Shown: positions 16,734 through 25,564 of the stretch, piece by piece
How the letters are laid out: each line of letters begins with the position of its first letter
How positions within the stretch are numbered: the stretch's first letter is position 1
Assembly (NCBI RefSeq): GCF_002269505.1
Contig: NZ_NQKQ01000018.1
Location: 28,051 to 92,050 of the forward strand
Direction: 5' to 3'
DNA length: 64,000 nt
From: Pseudomonas fragi
GTDB lineage: Bacteria; Pseudomonadota; Gammaproteobacteria; Pseudomonadales; Pseudomonadaceae
Translations under genes and position numbers: made by a program
Notes under the pieces: model-generated
The model's database searches: none
Seen by the model: only the letters and a program-made list of their open reading frames with translations
What the model was told of the DNA's origin: nothing

Positions 16734-17003
16734 TTAGCCGATCAACTGCGGAATACTGCCGTACAACTGCAGGATGTATTCCATAAAGGTCTGCACCAGC
16801 CACGGCCCGGCCACGATGAGCGTGACCAGCATCACCAGCAAGCGCGGGAGGAAGCTCAGGGTCTGTTCGTTGATCTGGGTCGCAGCCTGGAACATCGCCA
16901 CCAGCAACCCCACCAGCAAACTAGGGATCACCAGCACGGCGACCATCAGGGTGGTCAGCCACAACGCACTGCGAAACAGGTCTACCGCGACTTCTGGGGT
17001 CAT
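16734..17003 (-). CDS. fliQ: Flagellar export gate protein FliQ
   Basis: 89 residues with two membrane hairpin helices (LTTLMVAVLVIPSLLVGLLV and LPRLLVMLVTLIVAGPWLVQ) joined by FQAATQINEQTL, the family signature. Part of the FliP5Q4R1 gate complex in the basal body. It lies four bases after fliP and directly before fliR. Confidence 0.96.
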   Translation of the reverse strand: MTPEVAVDLFRSALWLTTLMVAVLVIPSLLVGLLVAMFQAATQINEQTLSFLPRLLVMLVTLIVAGPWLVQTFMEYILQLYGSIPQLIG

Positions 17004-17007
17004 GGGG

Positions 17008-17751
17008 TCAAACTCCGCCGAAACTGCTGGCCAGGGTACCGATAATCAGCGCCCAGCCATCCACCAGTACAAACAACATGATTTTGAACGGTAACGAGAT
17101 GATCAGTGGCGAGAGCATCATCATGCCCATGGCCATCAGCACACTGGCCACTACGAGGTCGATAATCAGGAACGGGATGAAAATCATGAAGCCGATCTGA
17201 AAGGCAGTTTTAAGCTCCGATGTCACGAACGCTGGCACCAGAATGGTCAGGGGCGCCGCATCCGGCGTTGCAATATCCGTGCGCTTGGACAACCGCATAA
17301 ACAGCTCGAGGTCGCTGCTGCGGGTCTGCGCCAGCATAAAGTCCTTGATCGGCACTTCAGCCTTGAGGATTGCGTCCTGGGCCGAGAGCTTTTCCGCCAG
17401 GTAGGGTTGCAAGGCGTCGTTATTCACCCGATCGAACACCGGCGCCATGATAAACATGGTCAAAAACAGCGCCATGCCTGTAAGGATCTGGTTGGACGGC
17501 GTCTGCTGCAAGCCCAGGGCCTGACGCAGGATCGAAAACACAATGATGATCCGCGTAAAACTGGTCATCAGCATGACAAACGCCGGGATAAAGCTCAGCG
17601 CAGTCATGATCAGCAGAATTTGCAGGCTGACCGAGTATTCCTGATGGCCGTTGGCCCCGGTACCCAGGGTAATGGCCGGAATCGACAGCGGGTCAGCTCC
17701 GAACGCCAATGGCGCGACCAGCGCCAACAACAGCGCGACAACTAAACGCAT
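17008..17751 (-). CDS. fliP: Flagellar export gate protein FliP
   Basis: 247 residues with a cleavable N-terminal signal peptide (MRLVVALLLALVAPLAFGAD), then four membrane segments and the signatures MTSFTRIIIVFSILRQALG and LMRLSKRTDIATPDAA. FliP forms the pentameric base of the export gate. The start overlaps the fliO stop by one base. No anomaly is visible. Confidence 0.97.
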   Translation of the reverse strand: MRLVVALLLALVAPLAFGADPLSIPAITLGTGANGHQEYSVSLQILLIMTALSFIPAFVMLMTSFTRIIIVFSILRQALGLQQTPSNQILTGMALFLTMFIMAPVFDRVNNDALQPYLAEKLSAQDAILKAEVPIKDFMLAQTRSSDLELFMRLSKRTDIATPDAAPLTILVPAFVTSELKTAFQIGFMIFIPFLIIDLVVASVLMAMGMMMLSPLIISLPFKIMLFVLVDGWALIIGTLASSFGGV

Positions 17752-18185
17752 TACGGCTTGTCCTTTTGCTGACCGAGTATTTCCATCAGGCGCTTGGCGA
17801 ATTCGGGGGTGGCCGGTTGCGCCGCGCCCGGTACTTGCACCGGTTCCTTGAGCACATGCAAGGGGGTGATACGGCCTGGCGTAAGGCCGAGCAGGATCTG
17901 TTCATTGCCCACCTGCACCAGCACCAGCCTGTCCCGTGCACCCAGGGCCCGGGAGCTGACAAGCTCGATCACCTGCCCCTGGCGCGGCCCCGCCTGTTGC
18001 ACGCGGCGCAGCAGCCAGGCCAGGGCAAAAATCAAGCCCAGCACCAGCAGCAGGCCCAGCACCAATTGGGTCAACTGCCCGCCAAGGCTGCTGCCCACCA
18101 CCGGGGCCGTAGCAGCCGAGGCCACAGGCTCGGCGGCCAGTACACTCAAGGGCAAGGCCAGTAAACCGCCAAGAAGCCGTTTCAT
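17751..18185 (-). CDS. fliO: Flagellar biosynthesis protein FliO
   Basis: 144 residues: a signal-like N terminus, one strong membrane segment (LVLGLLLVLGLIFALAWLL) and a basic cytoplasmic part containing SSRALGARDRLVLVQVGNEQ, the FliO-family pattern. FliO helps assemble the FliP ring. It lies between fliN and fliP without gaps, which supports the assignment because FliO is weakly conserved. Confidence 0.93.
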   Translation of the reverse strand: MKRLLGGLLALPLSVLAAEPVASAATAPVVGSSLGGQLTQLVLGLLLVLGLIFALAWLLRRVQQAGPRQGQVIELVSSRALGARDRLVLVQVGNEQILLGLTPGRITPLHVLKEPVQVPGAAQPATPEFAKRLMEILGQQKDKP

Positions 18186-18650
18186 TCAGCGCAGCTTCTT
18201 GATGCGTTCACTTGGGCTGATCACGTCGGTCAGGCGAATGCCGAACTTCTCGTTGACCACCACCACTTCGCCGTGAGCAATCAGGGTGCCGTTGACCAGC
18301 ACATCCAGCGGCTCACCGGCCAGACGATCGAGCTCGATTACCGAGCCCTGATTGAGTTGCAGCAGGTTGCGGATGTTGATGTCGGTACTGCCCACTTCCA
18401 TGGAAATTGACACCGGAATATCCAGAATCACATCCAGATTGGGCCCGTCCAGGGTCACCGGCTGGTTGTTGCGCGGCACGCTGCCGAACTCTTCCATCGG
18501 CAGACGGCTGGAGGACGGTTTGGTTGCCGCATCGGCCGCCAACAGCGCGTCGATATCGGCCTGGCCAACATCGCCGGTTTCTTCCAGCGCGGCTGCCCAT
18601 TCATCAGCCAGCGCCTGGTCTGCAGCGGTTGTATCGTGTTCGTTAGCCAT
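18186..18650 (-). CDS. fliN: Flagellar motor switch protein FliN
   Basis: 154 residues. I chose the ATG at 18650, preceded by GAGG; an ATG seven codons earlier is possible. The acidic N-terminal half (DEWAAALEETGDVGQADIDA) is followed by the SpoA/SpoF domain with ILDIPVSISMEVGSTDINIR and LNQGSVIELDRLAGEPLDVL. FliN with FliM and FliG forms the C-ring that sets rotation direction and binds export ATPase complexes. It sits between fliM and fliO. Confidence 0.97.
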   Translation of the reverse strand: MANEHDTTAADQALADEWAAALEETGDVGQADIDALLAADAATKPSSSRLPMEEFGSVPRNNQPVTLDGPNLDVILDIPVSISMEVGSTDINIRNLLQLNQGSVIELDRLAGEPLDVLVNGTLIAHGEVVVVNEKFGIRLTDVISPSERIKKLR

Positions 18651-18708
18651 GGGGGTATCCTCGGCGGGCATTCAATCATTAGCACAGCAAATTCTTGTGG
18701 CCAGGCGC

Positions 18709-19677
18709 CTAGCGCCGACCGATGGGCTCAACCACTTGCAAGGCCAGATTGCCTTTGTGCGAACCCAGTTTGACCTTGAACGACGGCACGCCATTGGCGC
18801 GCATCACCAGTTCATCTTCCAGCTCGATGGGGATCACGTCGCCGGGCTGCATATGCAAAATATCGCGCAGGCGCAGCTGGCGGCGGGCCACGGTGGCGCT
18901 CAGCGGCACGCTGACGTCCAGCACGTCTTCACGCAGGGCCTTGCTCCAGCGCTCGTCCTGGTCGTCGAGGTCGGACTGGAAACCGGCGTCGAGCATTTCG
19001 CGCACCGGTTCGATCATGGAGTACGGCATGGTCACATGCAGGTCGCCGCCACCGCCGTCGAGTTCGATATGGAAGGTCGACACCACAATGGCTTCGCTGG
19101 GCCCGACGATATTGGCCATGGCCGGGTTAACTTCGGAGTTGATGTACTCGAAATTGACTTCCATGATCGCCTGCCAGGCTTCCTTCAAATCAATGAAGGC
19201 TTGCTCCAGCACCATGCGCACCACGCGCAGTTCGGTGGGGGTGAATTCACGGCCTTCGATTTTGGCGTGACGGCCGTCGCCGCCAAAGAAGTTGTCCACC
19301 AGCTTGAACACCAGCTTGGCGTCGAGGATAAACAGTGCCGTGCCGCGCAACGGTTTGATCTTGACCAGGTTGAGGCTGGTGGGCACATACAGCGAATGCA
19401 CGTATTCGCCGAATTTCATCACCTGCACCCCGCCCACCGCCACGTCCGCCGAGCGGCGCAGCAAGTTGAACATGCTGATGCGGGTGTAGCGGGCGAAACG
19501 TTCGTTGATCATTTCCAGGGTCGGCATGCGGCCCCGGACAATACGGTCCTGACTGGTCAGGTCGTAGCTTTTGACACTGCCGGGCTCGGCAGCGGTTTCG
19601 GCCTGTACCAGACCGTCATCGACACCATGCAACAGCGCGTCAATCTCATCCTGGGACAGCAGGTCTTGCACGGCCAT
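18709..19677 (-). CDS. fliM: Flagellar motor switch protein FliM
   Basis: 322 residues. The N-terminal CheY-binding segment is LLSQDEIDALLHGVDDG. A middle CheC-like domain (INERFARYTRISMFNLLRRS) and a C-terminal SpoA domain (RLRDILHMQPGDVIPIELED) follow. FliM takes the CheY-P signal at the C-ring. It lies 9 bp after fliL and is followed by fliN. Length and motifs are normal. Confidence 0.97.
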   Translation of the reverse strand: MAVQDLLSQDEIDALLHGVDDGLVQAETAAEPGSVKSYDLTSQDRIVRGRMPTLEMINERFARYTRISMFNLLRRSADVAVGGVQVMKFGEYVHSLYVPTSLNLVKIKPLRGTALFILDAKLVFKLVDNFFGGDGRHAKIEGREFTPTELRVVRMVLEQAFIDLKEAWQAIMEVNFEYINSEVNPAMANIVGPSEAIVVSTFHIELDGGGGDLHVTMPYSMIEPVREMLDAGFQSDLDDQDERWSKALREDVLDVSVPLSATVARRQLRLRDILHMQPGDVIPIELEDELVMRANGVPSFKVKLGSHKGNLALQVVEPIGRR

Positions 19678-19686
19678 GTCGTGGTC

Positions 19687-20178
19687 CTACTGCAATACAA
19701 AGTTAGTAAACAGCGCCTGGTCGATAACCACTTTGCCGAGTTCTTTCTGCGCTACTTCCTGCACGCTGGCAGTGGTTTTCTGGCGCAAAATTTCCTGGCC
19801 AACCGGTGTGGCGAGGTCGTCAAAGGTCTGCCCGGAGAACAACATCACCAGGTTGTTACGAATCACCGGCATATGCACCATCAGCGCCTTGAGATCGGCC
19901 GGGTCGCGAGCTTGCAGGGTCACGCTGACTTGCATATAGCGCTGGCGACCATTGGCGTTGAAATTGACCACAAAGGCCGGGGCCATGGGTTCATAGATGG
20001 CCGGCAGTTTAATGTTGAGGTCGGCCTGCGGCACAGCTTCGCTCTTGGGGCTGTGCATGAAATACCAGGTGGCGCCCACGGACAGGCCAATCGCCAGCAG
20101 CACCGCCACGACGATCAGGATAATCAGCTTGAGTTTGCCTTTAACGGCGGGGTCTTTTACTGCGTCGCTCGTCGCCAT
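19687..20178 (-). CDS. fliL: Flagellar basal body-associated protein FliL
   Basis: 163 residues with one N-terminal membrane anchor (LIILIVVAVLLAIGLSVGAT) and a periplasmic SPFH-like domain containing MYEP-type PAIYEPMAPAFVVNF and the end RVIDQALFTNFVLQ-like segment. FliL encircles or stabilises the stator and rod. It is the first gene of fliLMNOPQR-flhB, with a consensus RpoN promoter about 50 bp upstream. Confidence 0.95.
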   Translation of the reverse strand: MATSDAVKDPAVKGKLKLIILIVVAVLLAIGLSVGATWYFMHSPKSEAVPQADLNIKLPAIYEPMAPAFVVNFNANGRQRYMQVSVTLQARDPADLKALMVHMPVIRNNLVMLFSGQTFDDLATPVGQEILRQKTTASVQEVAQKELGKVVIDQALFTNFVLQ

Positions 20179-20226
20179 GCCAATAATCCGTCACTTTTCG
20201 GTTTTCACAGGTGCTGGACTAGGCAG

Positions 20227-20242
20227 AGCAAGTGTTATGCCA
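20227..20242 (-). promoter_or_regulatory. RpoN promoter of the fliLMNOPQR-flhB operon
   Basis: Minus-strand TGGCATAACACTTGCT keeps GG/GC with 10-base spacing and a TTGCT -12 element. It lies 49 bp upstream of the fliL ATG and would drive the whole operon to flhB. Confidence 0.82.
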
Positions 20243-20278
20243 GAAGTGGCGCTGATGGATCATGAGCGCTGGCGATTT

Positions 20279-20365
20279 TGTGGGCGCTGGCTTGCCTGCG
20301 ATAGCATCACCGCGGTGCTTCTGGCAAACCTCACTGCCTGCATCGCGAGCAAGCCCGCTCCCACA
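20279..20365. repeat. REP-like palindrome between fliK and fliL
   Basis: Imperfect inverted repeat with arms TGTGGGCGCTGGCTTGCCTG and CAAGCCCGCTCCCACA, about 50 bases apart. It directly follows the fliK stop and precedes the fliL promoter, so it may insulate the two units. Left arm diverged from the family consensus. Confidence 0.75.
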
Positions 20366-20374
20366 GGTTTTTTA

Positions 20375-21556
20375 TCAGGCGTAGTAATCCACCGCACTGG
20401 AGCCCAGCACCACGCTTGGCGCAACTGCTGTCACTTCAACCGGCTCGTCATCAATCACGCTCTCCAGGCGCTGGCCACTACTGCCGCTGCGGGCCTGTTG
20501 TTCCTGGCCCTGCTGGCCTTGCCAGTTGCGCGACTGATCCGACACGTTGACGTCCACCTGCCCCATGCCTTGCTGGGCGAGCATTTCGCGCAAGCGGTGC
20601 ATCTGGCTGTCCAGCGCCTCGCGCACGCCGGCATGGCCACTTACAAAGTTGACCTGCGCCGACTGGTCAGCCGCAATATTGACCCGAATATCCAGACGCC
20701 CCAACTCTGCAGGCTCCAGCTGGATATCGGCTGATTTAAGGTTGGCGCTGGACAGGTACATTACGCGGTTGACGACTTCCTCAGACCAGCCGCTCTGATG
20801 CATGGCCAACGGCTGATTGACCGGCAGCGCATTGGTGGTTTTCGGTACCGCCGCCTGGGTCAGCGCAGCCAGACGGTTGGCGAAGTCATCAACACGGGTG
20901 TCGCTGGAGGCACTTTTCAGATCCTTGAGCCCCTCATCGACCAAACCCTTAAAGGCTTTATCACCACCATCACCCGTGGTCGAGTCTTCACCTTCCCCAT
21001 CGACCAGCGTGGCAATCGCGCTGGCCTGCCCCTGAGCGGCAGCAGGCGCGGCTTCGTTCGTCGGGGTTTTGACCGGAGCCTGGCTGCCGGCCGAAACATG
21101 CCCGCCCTGCTCCATCGCCAGGCGCACGGCGGGCATCGCGTCCAAGGGGTCGGCTTCGGGGTCGAAGGTATCGTCAGCCACCGGTGACGGTGGCGCCGCA
21201 ACCGCCAATTGCACTGCTGACACTTCAGGGGTGGTCGGCTGCGCGGAGGGTGGTGCTTCGACAACCGGCACCGGAGCCGGCGCCACCGGCTGCACTGCCA
21301 GCGGATCGGCCGTTGCCGCGTTATCGTCCGGCTTGTCAGCACTGTCATCCTGATCGGTGCTGACTGCATCCTTGGCCTTGCCGACAGGCAAGGGGTTGCC
21401 GCTATCGGCAACAGCTGGCGCCGGGTCAGACGCCTTGGCATAGACCTTTGCAAAAGCCTGCGCATCAGCCTTGGCAGGCTGCGCAGGGCTGCCCGCCGCT
21501 GCTTTAGGGGCAGTGGCGGCGGGTGTCTGAAGCAGGGTTTGGGCGGCAACGGGCAT
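20375..21556 (-). CDS. fliK: Flagellar hook-length control protein FliK
   Basis: 393 residues: a long low-complexity N-terminal part rich in Ala, Pro and Asp (residues 1-230) and a conserved C-terminal globular domain, LQLEPAELGRLDIRVNIAAD-like (SADIQLEPAELGRLDIRVNI) with HAGVREALDSQMHRLREML. FliK measures hook length and triggers the FlhB specificity switch. Its own RpoN promoter lies at 21606-21621. The N-terminal repeat-like composition is normal for this family. Confidence 0.95.
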   Translation of the reverse strand: MPVAAQTLLQTPAATAPKAAAGSPAQPAKADAQAFAKVYAKASDPAPAVADSGNPLPVGKAKDAVSTDQDDSADKPDDNAATADPLAVQPVAPAPVPVVEAPPSAQPTTPEVSAVQLAVAAPPSPVADDTFDPEADPLDAMPAVRLAMEQGGHVSAGSQAPVKTPTNEAAPAAAQGQASAIATLVDGEGEDSTTGDGGDKAFKGLVDEGLKDLKSASSDTRVDDFANRLAALTQAAVPKTTNALPVNQPLAMHQSGWSEEVVNRVMYLSSANLKSADIQLEPAELGRLDIRVNIAADQSAQVNFVSGHAGVREALDSQMHRLREMLAQQGMGQVDVNVSDQSRNWQGQQGQEQQARSGSSGQRLESVIDDEPVEVTAVAPSVVLGSSAVDYYA

Positions 21557-21605
21557 TAACGGATCTCCGCTGTACGGCTGGCATAGGTACAGGTCAGAGA
21601 GTCAG

Positions 21606-21621
21606 AGCAAGGTTCGGGCCA
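21606..21621 (-). promoter_or_regulatory. RpoN promoter of fliK
   Basis: Minus-strand TGGCCCGAACCTTGCT has the GG-N10-GC core and TTGCT at -12. It sits 50 bp upstream of the fliK ATG, just beyond the stop of the hptB-like gene. Confidence 0.8.
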
Positions 21622-21634
21622 GTTTTTTGTAAAA

Positions 21635-21997
21635 TCAGCGGGATACAAAATGCGGCGGCACCGAACGCTGGCGCTCGGCGCGATACAGGCGCCGGACCAT
21701 CTGGTATTCATCGTCGATTTTGATCACCAGGTCCTGGATCTCGGCCAGTTGCTTCTTTTGCGCACGCTCTTCAAGCAGGCCGCACAAATGCGCCAAACGA
21801 ATGGCGCCCATGTTGCTGCTGCTGCCTTTGAAACTATGAGCAACCAGGGTCAGGTCGCCGACTTCGCGGGTGCTGTGCAATTGCCCAAGACGCTCTTCGG
21901 AATCGGAGAGGAAGGTGTCCAGCAGGTCGGCAAACCCTCCCTCCATCACGTCTCGCAATGCATTGACCACTTTCGGATCCATATGAATGTCAGACAC
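21635..21997 (-). CDS. hptB: Histidine phosphotransfer protein (HptB-like)
   Basis: 120 residues forming a single Hpt helical bundle. The phosphorylatable histidine is H54 in LVAHSFKGSSSNMGA, the Hpt signature. In P. aeruginosa HptB receives phosphate from several hybrid kinases (RetS, PA1611, SagS) and passes it to HsbR, controlling HsbA and the choice between swarming and biofilm. It is last in the hsbA-hsbR-hptB group, just ahead of fliK. Its usual partner's receiver domain is missing here (see the gene at 22028). Confidence 0.88.
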   Translation of the reverse strand: MSDIHMDPKVVNALRDVMEGGFADLLDTFLSDSEERLGQLHSTREVGDLTLVAHSFKGSSSNMGAIRLAHLCGLLEERAQKKQLAEIQDLVIKIDDEYQMVRRLYRAERQRSVPPHFVSR

Positions 21998-22027
21998 TTG
22001 TTCACTCCTTGATCAAGAATGGGCGGA

Positions 22028-23377
22028 TTATGCCAGACCCCCCCACGAAAACTCCACGGTCGCGCTACGGCCATCAGGCGCCCAACGCGCTGCAGGGCAG
22101 AGTTGACGTACCAGGCTCACCCCGCGTCCCGACAGACGGTCTAAATCCAGTGGCCTGGCCATCACCCTGGCAACATCAAAACCCGCACCACTGTCTTCCA
22201 CCTGAATCAGCAGACGGCCGCTCTCCCCGATCGGTTCGACTTGCAAGGACACCCGTACAAAGCCGTACTTGAGCGTCGCCAAACGCTCCTTGCGTTGCTG
22301 ATAGTAATGGGCGAAGCCCCCTGTATCGCGCTTGAGCCGCGAATCGAGACCCAAAACCCCGTGTTCCAGGGCATTACTGTAAAGCTCGGCCAGCACCGCA
22401 TGGATCACCGGCCCCTGGGCACGCAACCCGTGGACCTCCATCAACAGTTGCAGCAAGAAGGGCAGCGGATTGAACTGGCGCAGGGTCGACGCGCGAAACT
22501 CGAAGCTGGCCGACCAGTCCCGCGGGCTGCATTGGCCGCTGTCTGAGTAGACAATAGCCGGCACCCCCAGAAACGCCGGCAGCTGTGAAGTGATTTGCAC
22601 CATGCTCACATCATCCCGGGCTTGCCCCTGAAAATCGCGCAACGCCTGTTCGACCTCGGCAATCAGTTGCAGCGGATGCCGGTTGGCATCCAGTACCCGC
22701 TCCAGACGCTCAACCCCGAACAGCTGCTGATCGGGGCCACAGGTATCGATCACGCCGTCGGTCAATAAAAACAACTGATCGCCGGGCAGCATCGGCATTA
22801 CCTGGGTGGCATGATCAAACACTTCGGCGCGTAAAACACCCAATGGCAAGTGCTGCGAGGTCAGTGCCGTGCGCTCACCGCTGAGTGCCGCTTGCAGATA
22901 GCCATCAGGCATGCCGCCATTCCAGACTTCGACGCAGCGCCGCTGGGCACTCACACACAGCAACACGGCGCAACAGAACATATCGACGGGGAGGATACGT
23001 TTAAGCTTGGCGTTCATTTCTCTGAGTATTTCCGCCAGCCCATAGCCCTTGGCCGTCATGCTGTAGAACACCTCCGCCAGGGGCATGGCACCAATCGCAG
23101 CAGGCAAGCCGTGACCGGTAAAGTCGGCGAGCAGCAGGTGGGTATCCCCTGATGGCGTATAGGCGGCCAACAGTAAATCGCCATTGAACAAGGCATAGGG
23201 CGATTGCAGATAGCGGATATTGGGGGCATTGAGGCAGCCCGAGTGTGCCACCCGGTCAAATACGGCCTTGGCCACCCGCTGCTCGTTGAGCAGGTAGTCG
23301 TTGTGCCGCGCAATCTGGTCGCGCTGCTGCACTATCGTCTGCTGCAGCCTGCGCAGGCGCTGTATCGAGCCGCTCAA
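22028..23377 (-). CDS. HsbR-like phosphatase/kinase lacking the receiver domain
   Basis: 449 residues starting at TTG 23377, which overlaps the hsbA stop (TTGA). A short coiled-coil-like segment (RLRRLQQTIVQQRDQIARHN) leads into a PP2C/SpoIIE phosphatase domain with ADFTGHGLPAA, NGGMPDG, LLTDGVIDT and RDDVSMVQ. A C-terminal HATPase anti-sigma kinase domain follows, with VLAELYSNALEHGVLGLD and VEDSGAGFD. P. aeruginosa HsbR (PA3346) has an N-terminal receiver before these domains, which HptB phosphorylates. No receiver is encoded here, because hsbA ends exactly at this start. The protein could still act on HsbA but should not be controllable by HptB in the known way. Confidence 0.85.
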   Translation of the reverse strand: MSGSIQRLRRLQQTIVQQRDQIARHNDYLLNEQRVAKAVFDRVAHSGCLNAPNIRYLQSPYALFNGDLLLAAYTPSGDTHLLLADFTGHGLPAAIGAMPLAEVFYSMTAKGYGLAEILREMNAKLKRILPVDMFCCAVLLCVSAQRRCVEVWNGGMPDGYLQAALSGERTALTSQHLPLGVLRAEVFDHATQVMPMLPGDQLFLLTDGVIDTCGPDQQLFGVERLERVLDANRHPLQLIAEVEQALRDFQGQARDDVSMVQITSQLPAFLGVPAIVYSDSGQCSPRDWSASFEFRASTLRQFNPLPFLLQLLMEVHGLRAQGPVIHAVLAELYSNALEHGVLGLDSRLKRDTGGFAHYYQQRKERLATLKYGFVRVSLQVEPIGESGRLLIQVEDSGAGFDVARVMARPLDLDRLSGRGVSLVRQLCPAARWAPDGRSATVEFSWGGLA

Positions 23378-23679
23378 TTGATATCGAACAACTTGTCGAA
23401 GTTGGAAACCCCCAGAATTTTGCGCACATCCGGGCTGCTGTTGACCACCCGAATATCAGAATCATCGCCTCCGGCATGCTCACGCAACAACAGCAACATG
23501 CCCAGGGCTGAACTGTCGAGATAGGTTGCATCCTTCAAATCCACCACTACGCAGGCGGGTGCGGGGCTGAGTTCTTCGTAAGCGTCACGAAACTCCTGGT
23601 GCTTGGCAAAGTCGAAACGGCCCTTGATGGCGATCGTCAGCTTACTGCCATCTGCCGAGACTTCAGATGTCACTGCCAT
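23374..23679 (-). CDS. hsbA: Anti-anti-sigma factor HsbA (STAS domain)
   Basis: 101 residues, a single STAS domain. The phosphorylation serine is S56 or S57 in DATYLDSSALGMLLLLREHA. In P. aeruginosa HsbA binds the anti-sigma factor FlgM or the diguanylate cyclase HsbD depending on phosphorylation, so it links flagellar gene expression to c-di-GMP. Its stop overlaps the HsbR-like start. It lies 67 bp downstream of fliJ, within the fliEFGHIJ-fliK stretch. Confidence 0.9.
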   Translation of the reverse strand: MAVTSEVSADGSKLTIAIKGRFDFAKHQEFRDAYEELSPAPACVVVDLKDATYLDSSALGMLLLLREHAGGDDSDIRVVNSSPDVRKILGVSNFDKLFDIN

Positions 23680-23746
23680 GTGAATTGCTCCCGAGATAGT
23701 CAGTGCAACTATAGACCCTTGTGTGGGAGCGGGCTGGATTGGCGGA

Positions 23747-24199
23747 CTAGTAAACGTCTTTACGCGGCAAACGCTGGGACAGTTCGTCCATCAGCTTTTG
23801 TTCGCGTTTGTCTTCCAGTTGACGAGCTTCGTCGGCGTAGCGCTGCACCAGCTTGCGCAGGCCTTCGACCCGGGCATAGGCCTGCTGCCAGGTCTCGCGG
23901 GCCTTGTCGAGGTTGTTCTGGTGCCAGACAAGACTTTGCCGCTGCTGGCCCACTGCAGTTTCCAGTTGCCCAAGGAAATACTGATAGTTGCGCAGCCATT
24001 GCCCCGTCACGCCCTGACTGCCACGATCGATCCATTGCGCCTGGTATTCACCGCGAAAATTTTCCAGATCACCGAGTTTGCTGTTGGCCAGGTTGACCTG
24101 TCCCTGGAAGTGCCCCAGACGCTGGGCGGCCGCCTTCTCGGTCTTTTCGGCCATGTCCACCACCGGCGCCAGGCGTGAAGCCCTGCTGTCACTGGCCAT
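23747..24199 (-). CDS. fliJ: Flagellar export chaperone FliJ
   Basis: 150 residues, almost wholly coiled coil (e.g. LVQRYADEARQLEDKREQKL), rich in Gln, Glu and Lys. FliJ forms the stalk in the FliI hexamer and couples it to FlhA. The start is six bases after the fliI stop. Length and helical character fit FliJ; sequence conservation of the family is low, so context supports the call. Confidence 0.93.
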   Translation of the reverse strand: MASDSRASRLAPVVDMAEKTEKAAAQRLGHFQGQVNLANSKLGDLENFRGEYQAQWIDRGSQGVTGQWLRNYQYFLGQLETAVGQQRQSLVWHQNNLDKARETWQQAYARVEGLRKLVQRYADEARQLEDKREQKLMDELSQRLPRKDVY

Positions 24200-24205
24200 G
24201 CTCGA

Positions 24206-25564
24206 TTAACCCCCGGCTGCAGGGGCGAAGATGCTGCCCAGATGACCGCCACTCTCGGCCAGGCTGATATTGTCGTTCAACCCCTGGCGCAGATACCCCA
24301 CCATCGCCGGTTGCAAGGCAATCGCCGTGTCGGTCTCGCGGTCGCCGCCCGGCACATAGGCGCCCACGCTGATCAGATCCCGAGCTTGCTGGAAGCGGGA
24401 CCAGAGTTGTTTGAACTGCTGGGCGCGGCGCATGTGCTCTTCGCTCACCACCGAGGGCATGACCCGACTGATGGACGCTTCAATATCGATGGCCGGGTAA
24501 TGGCCCTCTTCAGCCAATCGGCGGGACAACACGATATGGCCGTCAAGCACGCCCCGTGCCGAGTCGGCAATCGGGTCCTGCTGGTCATCGCCTTCTGACA
24601 GCACCGTGTAAAACGCGGTGATAGAACCACCCCCGGCTTCGGCATTACCCGCACGCTCCACCAGTTTTGGCAGCTTGGCGAACACCGAAGGCGGATAGCC
24701 CTTGGTCGCGGGCGGCTCACCAATGGCCAGGGCGATTTCCCGCTGGGCCTGGGCGAATCGGGTCAGGGAGTCCATCAGCAACAGGACGTTTTTGCCCTTG
24801 TCGCGAAAGTATTCGGCAATCCGCGTGCAATACATCGCCGCGCGCAAACGCATCAAGGGCGCATCATCGGCAGGCGATGCCACCACCACAGAGCGCTTGA
24901 TGCCTTCGGCGCCAAGGATATGCTCGATAAATTCCTTTACCTCACGACCCCGCTCACCGATCAGGCCCACCACAATAATGTCGGCCTCGGTAAAACGGGT
25001 CATCATGCCCAGCAGCACACTCTTGCCCACGCCCGTGCCGGCGAACAGGCCCAGCCGCTGACCGCGACCCACCGTCAACAAACCATTGATGCTGCGAATG
25101 CCCACGTCCAGCGGTACGCTGATCGGGTCGCGCTTGAGCGGGTTGATGGCGGGGCCGTCCATCGGCACCCAGTCTTCGGCCTTCATCGGGCCCTTACCGT
25201 CCAGCGCACGCCCGGCACCATCGAGCACCCGGCCGAGCATGCTCATCCCCATAGGCAAGCGGCCATTATCGGCCAACGGCACCACTCGGGCGCCTGGCGC
25301 AATGCCGGCCACACTGCCGACGGGCATCAGGAAAATTTTACTGCCACTAAAGCCCATTACCTCGGCTTCGACTTCCACCGGGTGAAAACTGTCGTCGTTG
25401 ATCACCAGGCAGCGGCTGCCCATGGCGGCACGCAGGCCTTCGGCCTCCAGGGTCAGGCCGACCATGCGCAGCAAACGGCCTTCAACCACCGGCTGCACGG
25501 GCAAGGACACCGCCGGAGCGTAGCTGCCCAGGCGTTTGGCGAAGCTGGTACGCTTAAGGTGCAT
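24206..25564 (-). CDS. fliI: Flagellum-specific ATPase FliI
   Basis: 452 residues from the ATG at 25564 (MHLKRTSFAKRLGSY); a longer frame of 20 residues overlaps fliH without homology. An F1-ATPase-beta-like enzyme with Walker A AGTGVGKS at residues 175-182, Walker B NVLLLMDSLTRFAQAQRE and the GGSITAFYTVLSEGDD segment. FliI powers or primes substrate loading at the export gate. It overlaps fliH by 11 bases and is followed by fliJ. Confidence 0.97.
   Translation of the reverse strand: MHLKRTSFAKRLGSYAPAVSLPVQPVVEGRLLRMVGLTLEAEGLRAAMGSRCLVINDDSFHPVEVEAEVMGFSGSKIFLMPVGSVAGIAPGARVVPLADNGRLPMGMSMLGRVLDGAGRALDGKGPMKAEDWVPMDGPAINPLKRDPISVPLDVGIRSINGLLTVGRGQRLGLFAGTGVGKSVLLGMMTRFTEADIIVVGLIGERGREVKEFIEHILGAEGIKRSVVVASPADDAPLMRLRAAMYCTRIAEYFRDKGKNVLLLMDSLTRFAQAQREIALAIGEPPATKGYPPSVFAKLPKLVERAGNAEAGGGSITAFYTVLSEGDDQQDPIADSARGVLDGHIVLSRRLAEEGHYPAIDIEASISRVMPSVVSEEHMRRAQQFKQLWSRFQQARDLISVGAYVPGGDRETDTAIALQPAMVGYLRQGLNDNISLAESGGHLGSIFAPAAGG

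Noticed and set aside
18352..20265. 637-codon plus-strand frame opposite fliN-fliM-fliL
   Set aside because: Crosses three well-supported genes and their gaps on the other strand; no motif.
23723..23740. Single TGTGGGAGCGGGCT arm between fliJ and hsbA
   Set aside because: No partner arm nearby; not a REP palindrome.
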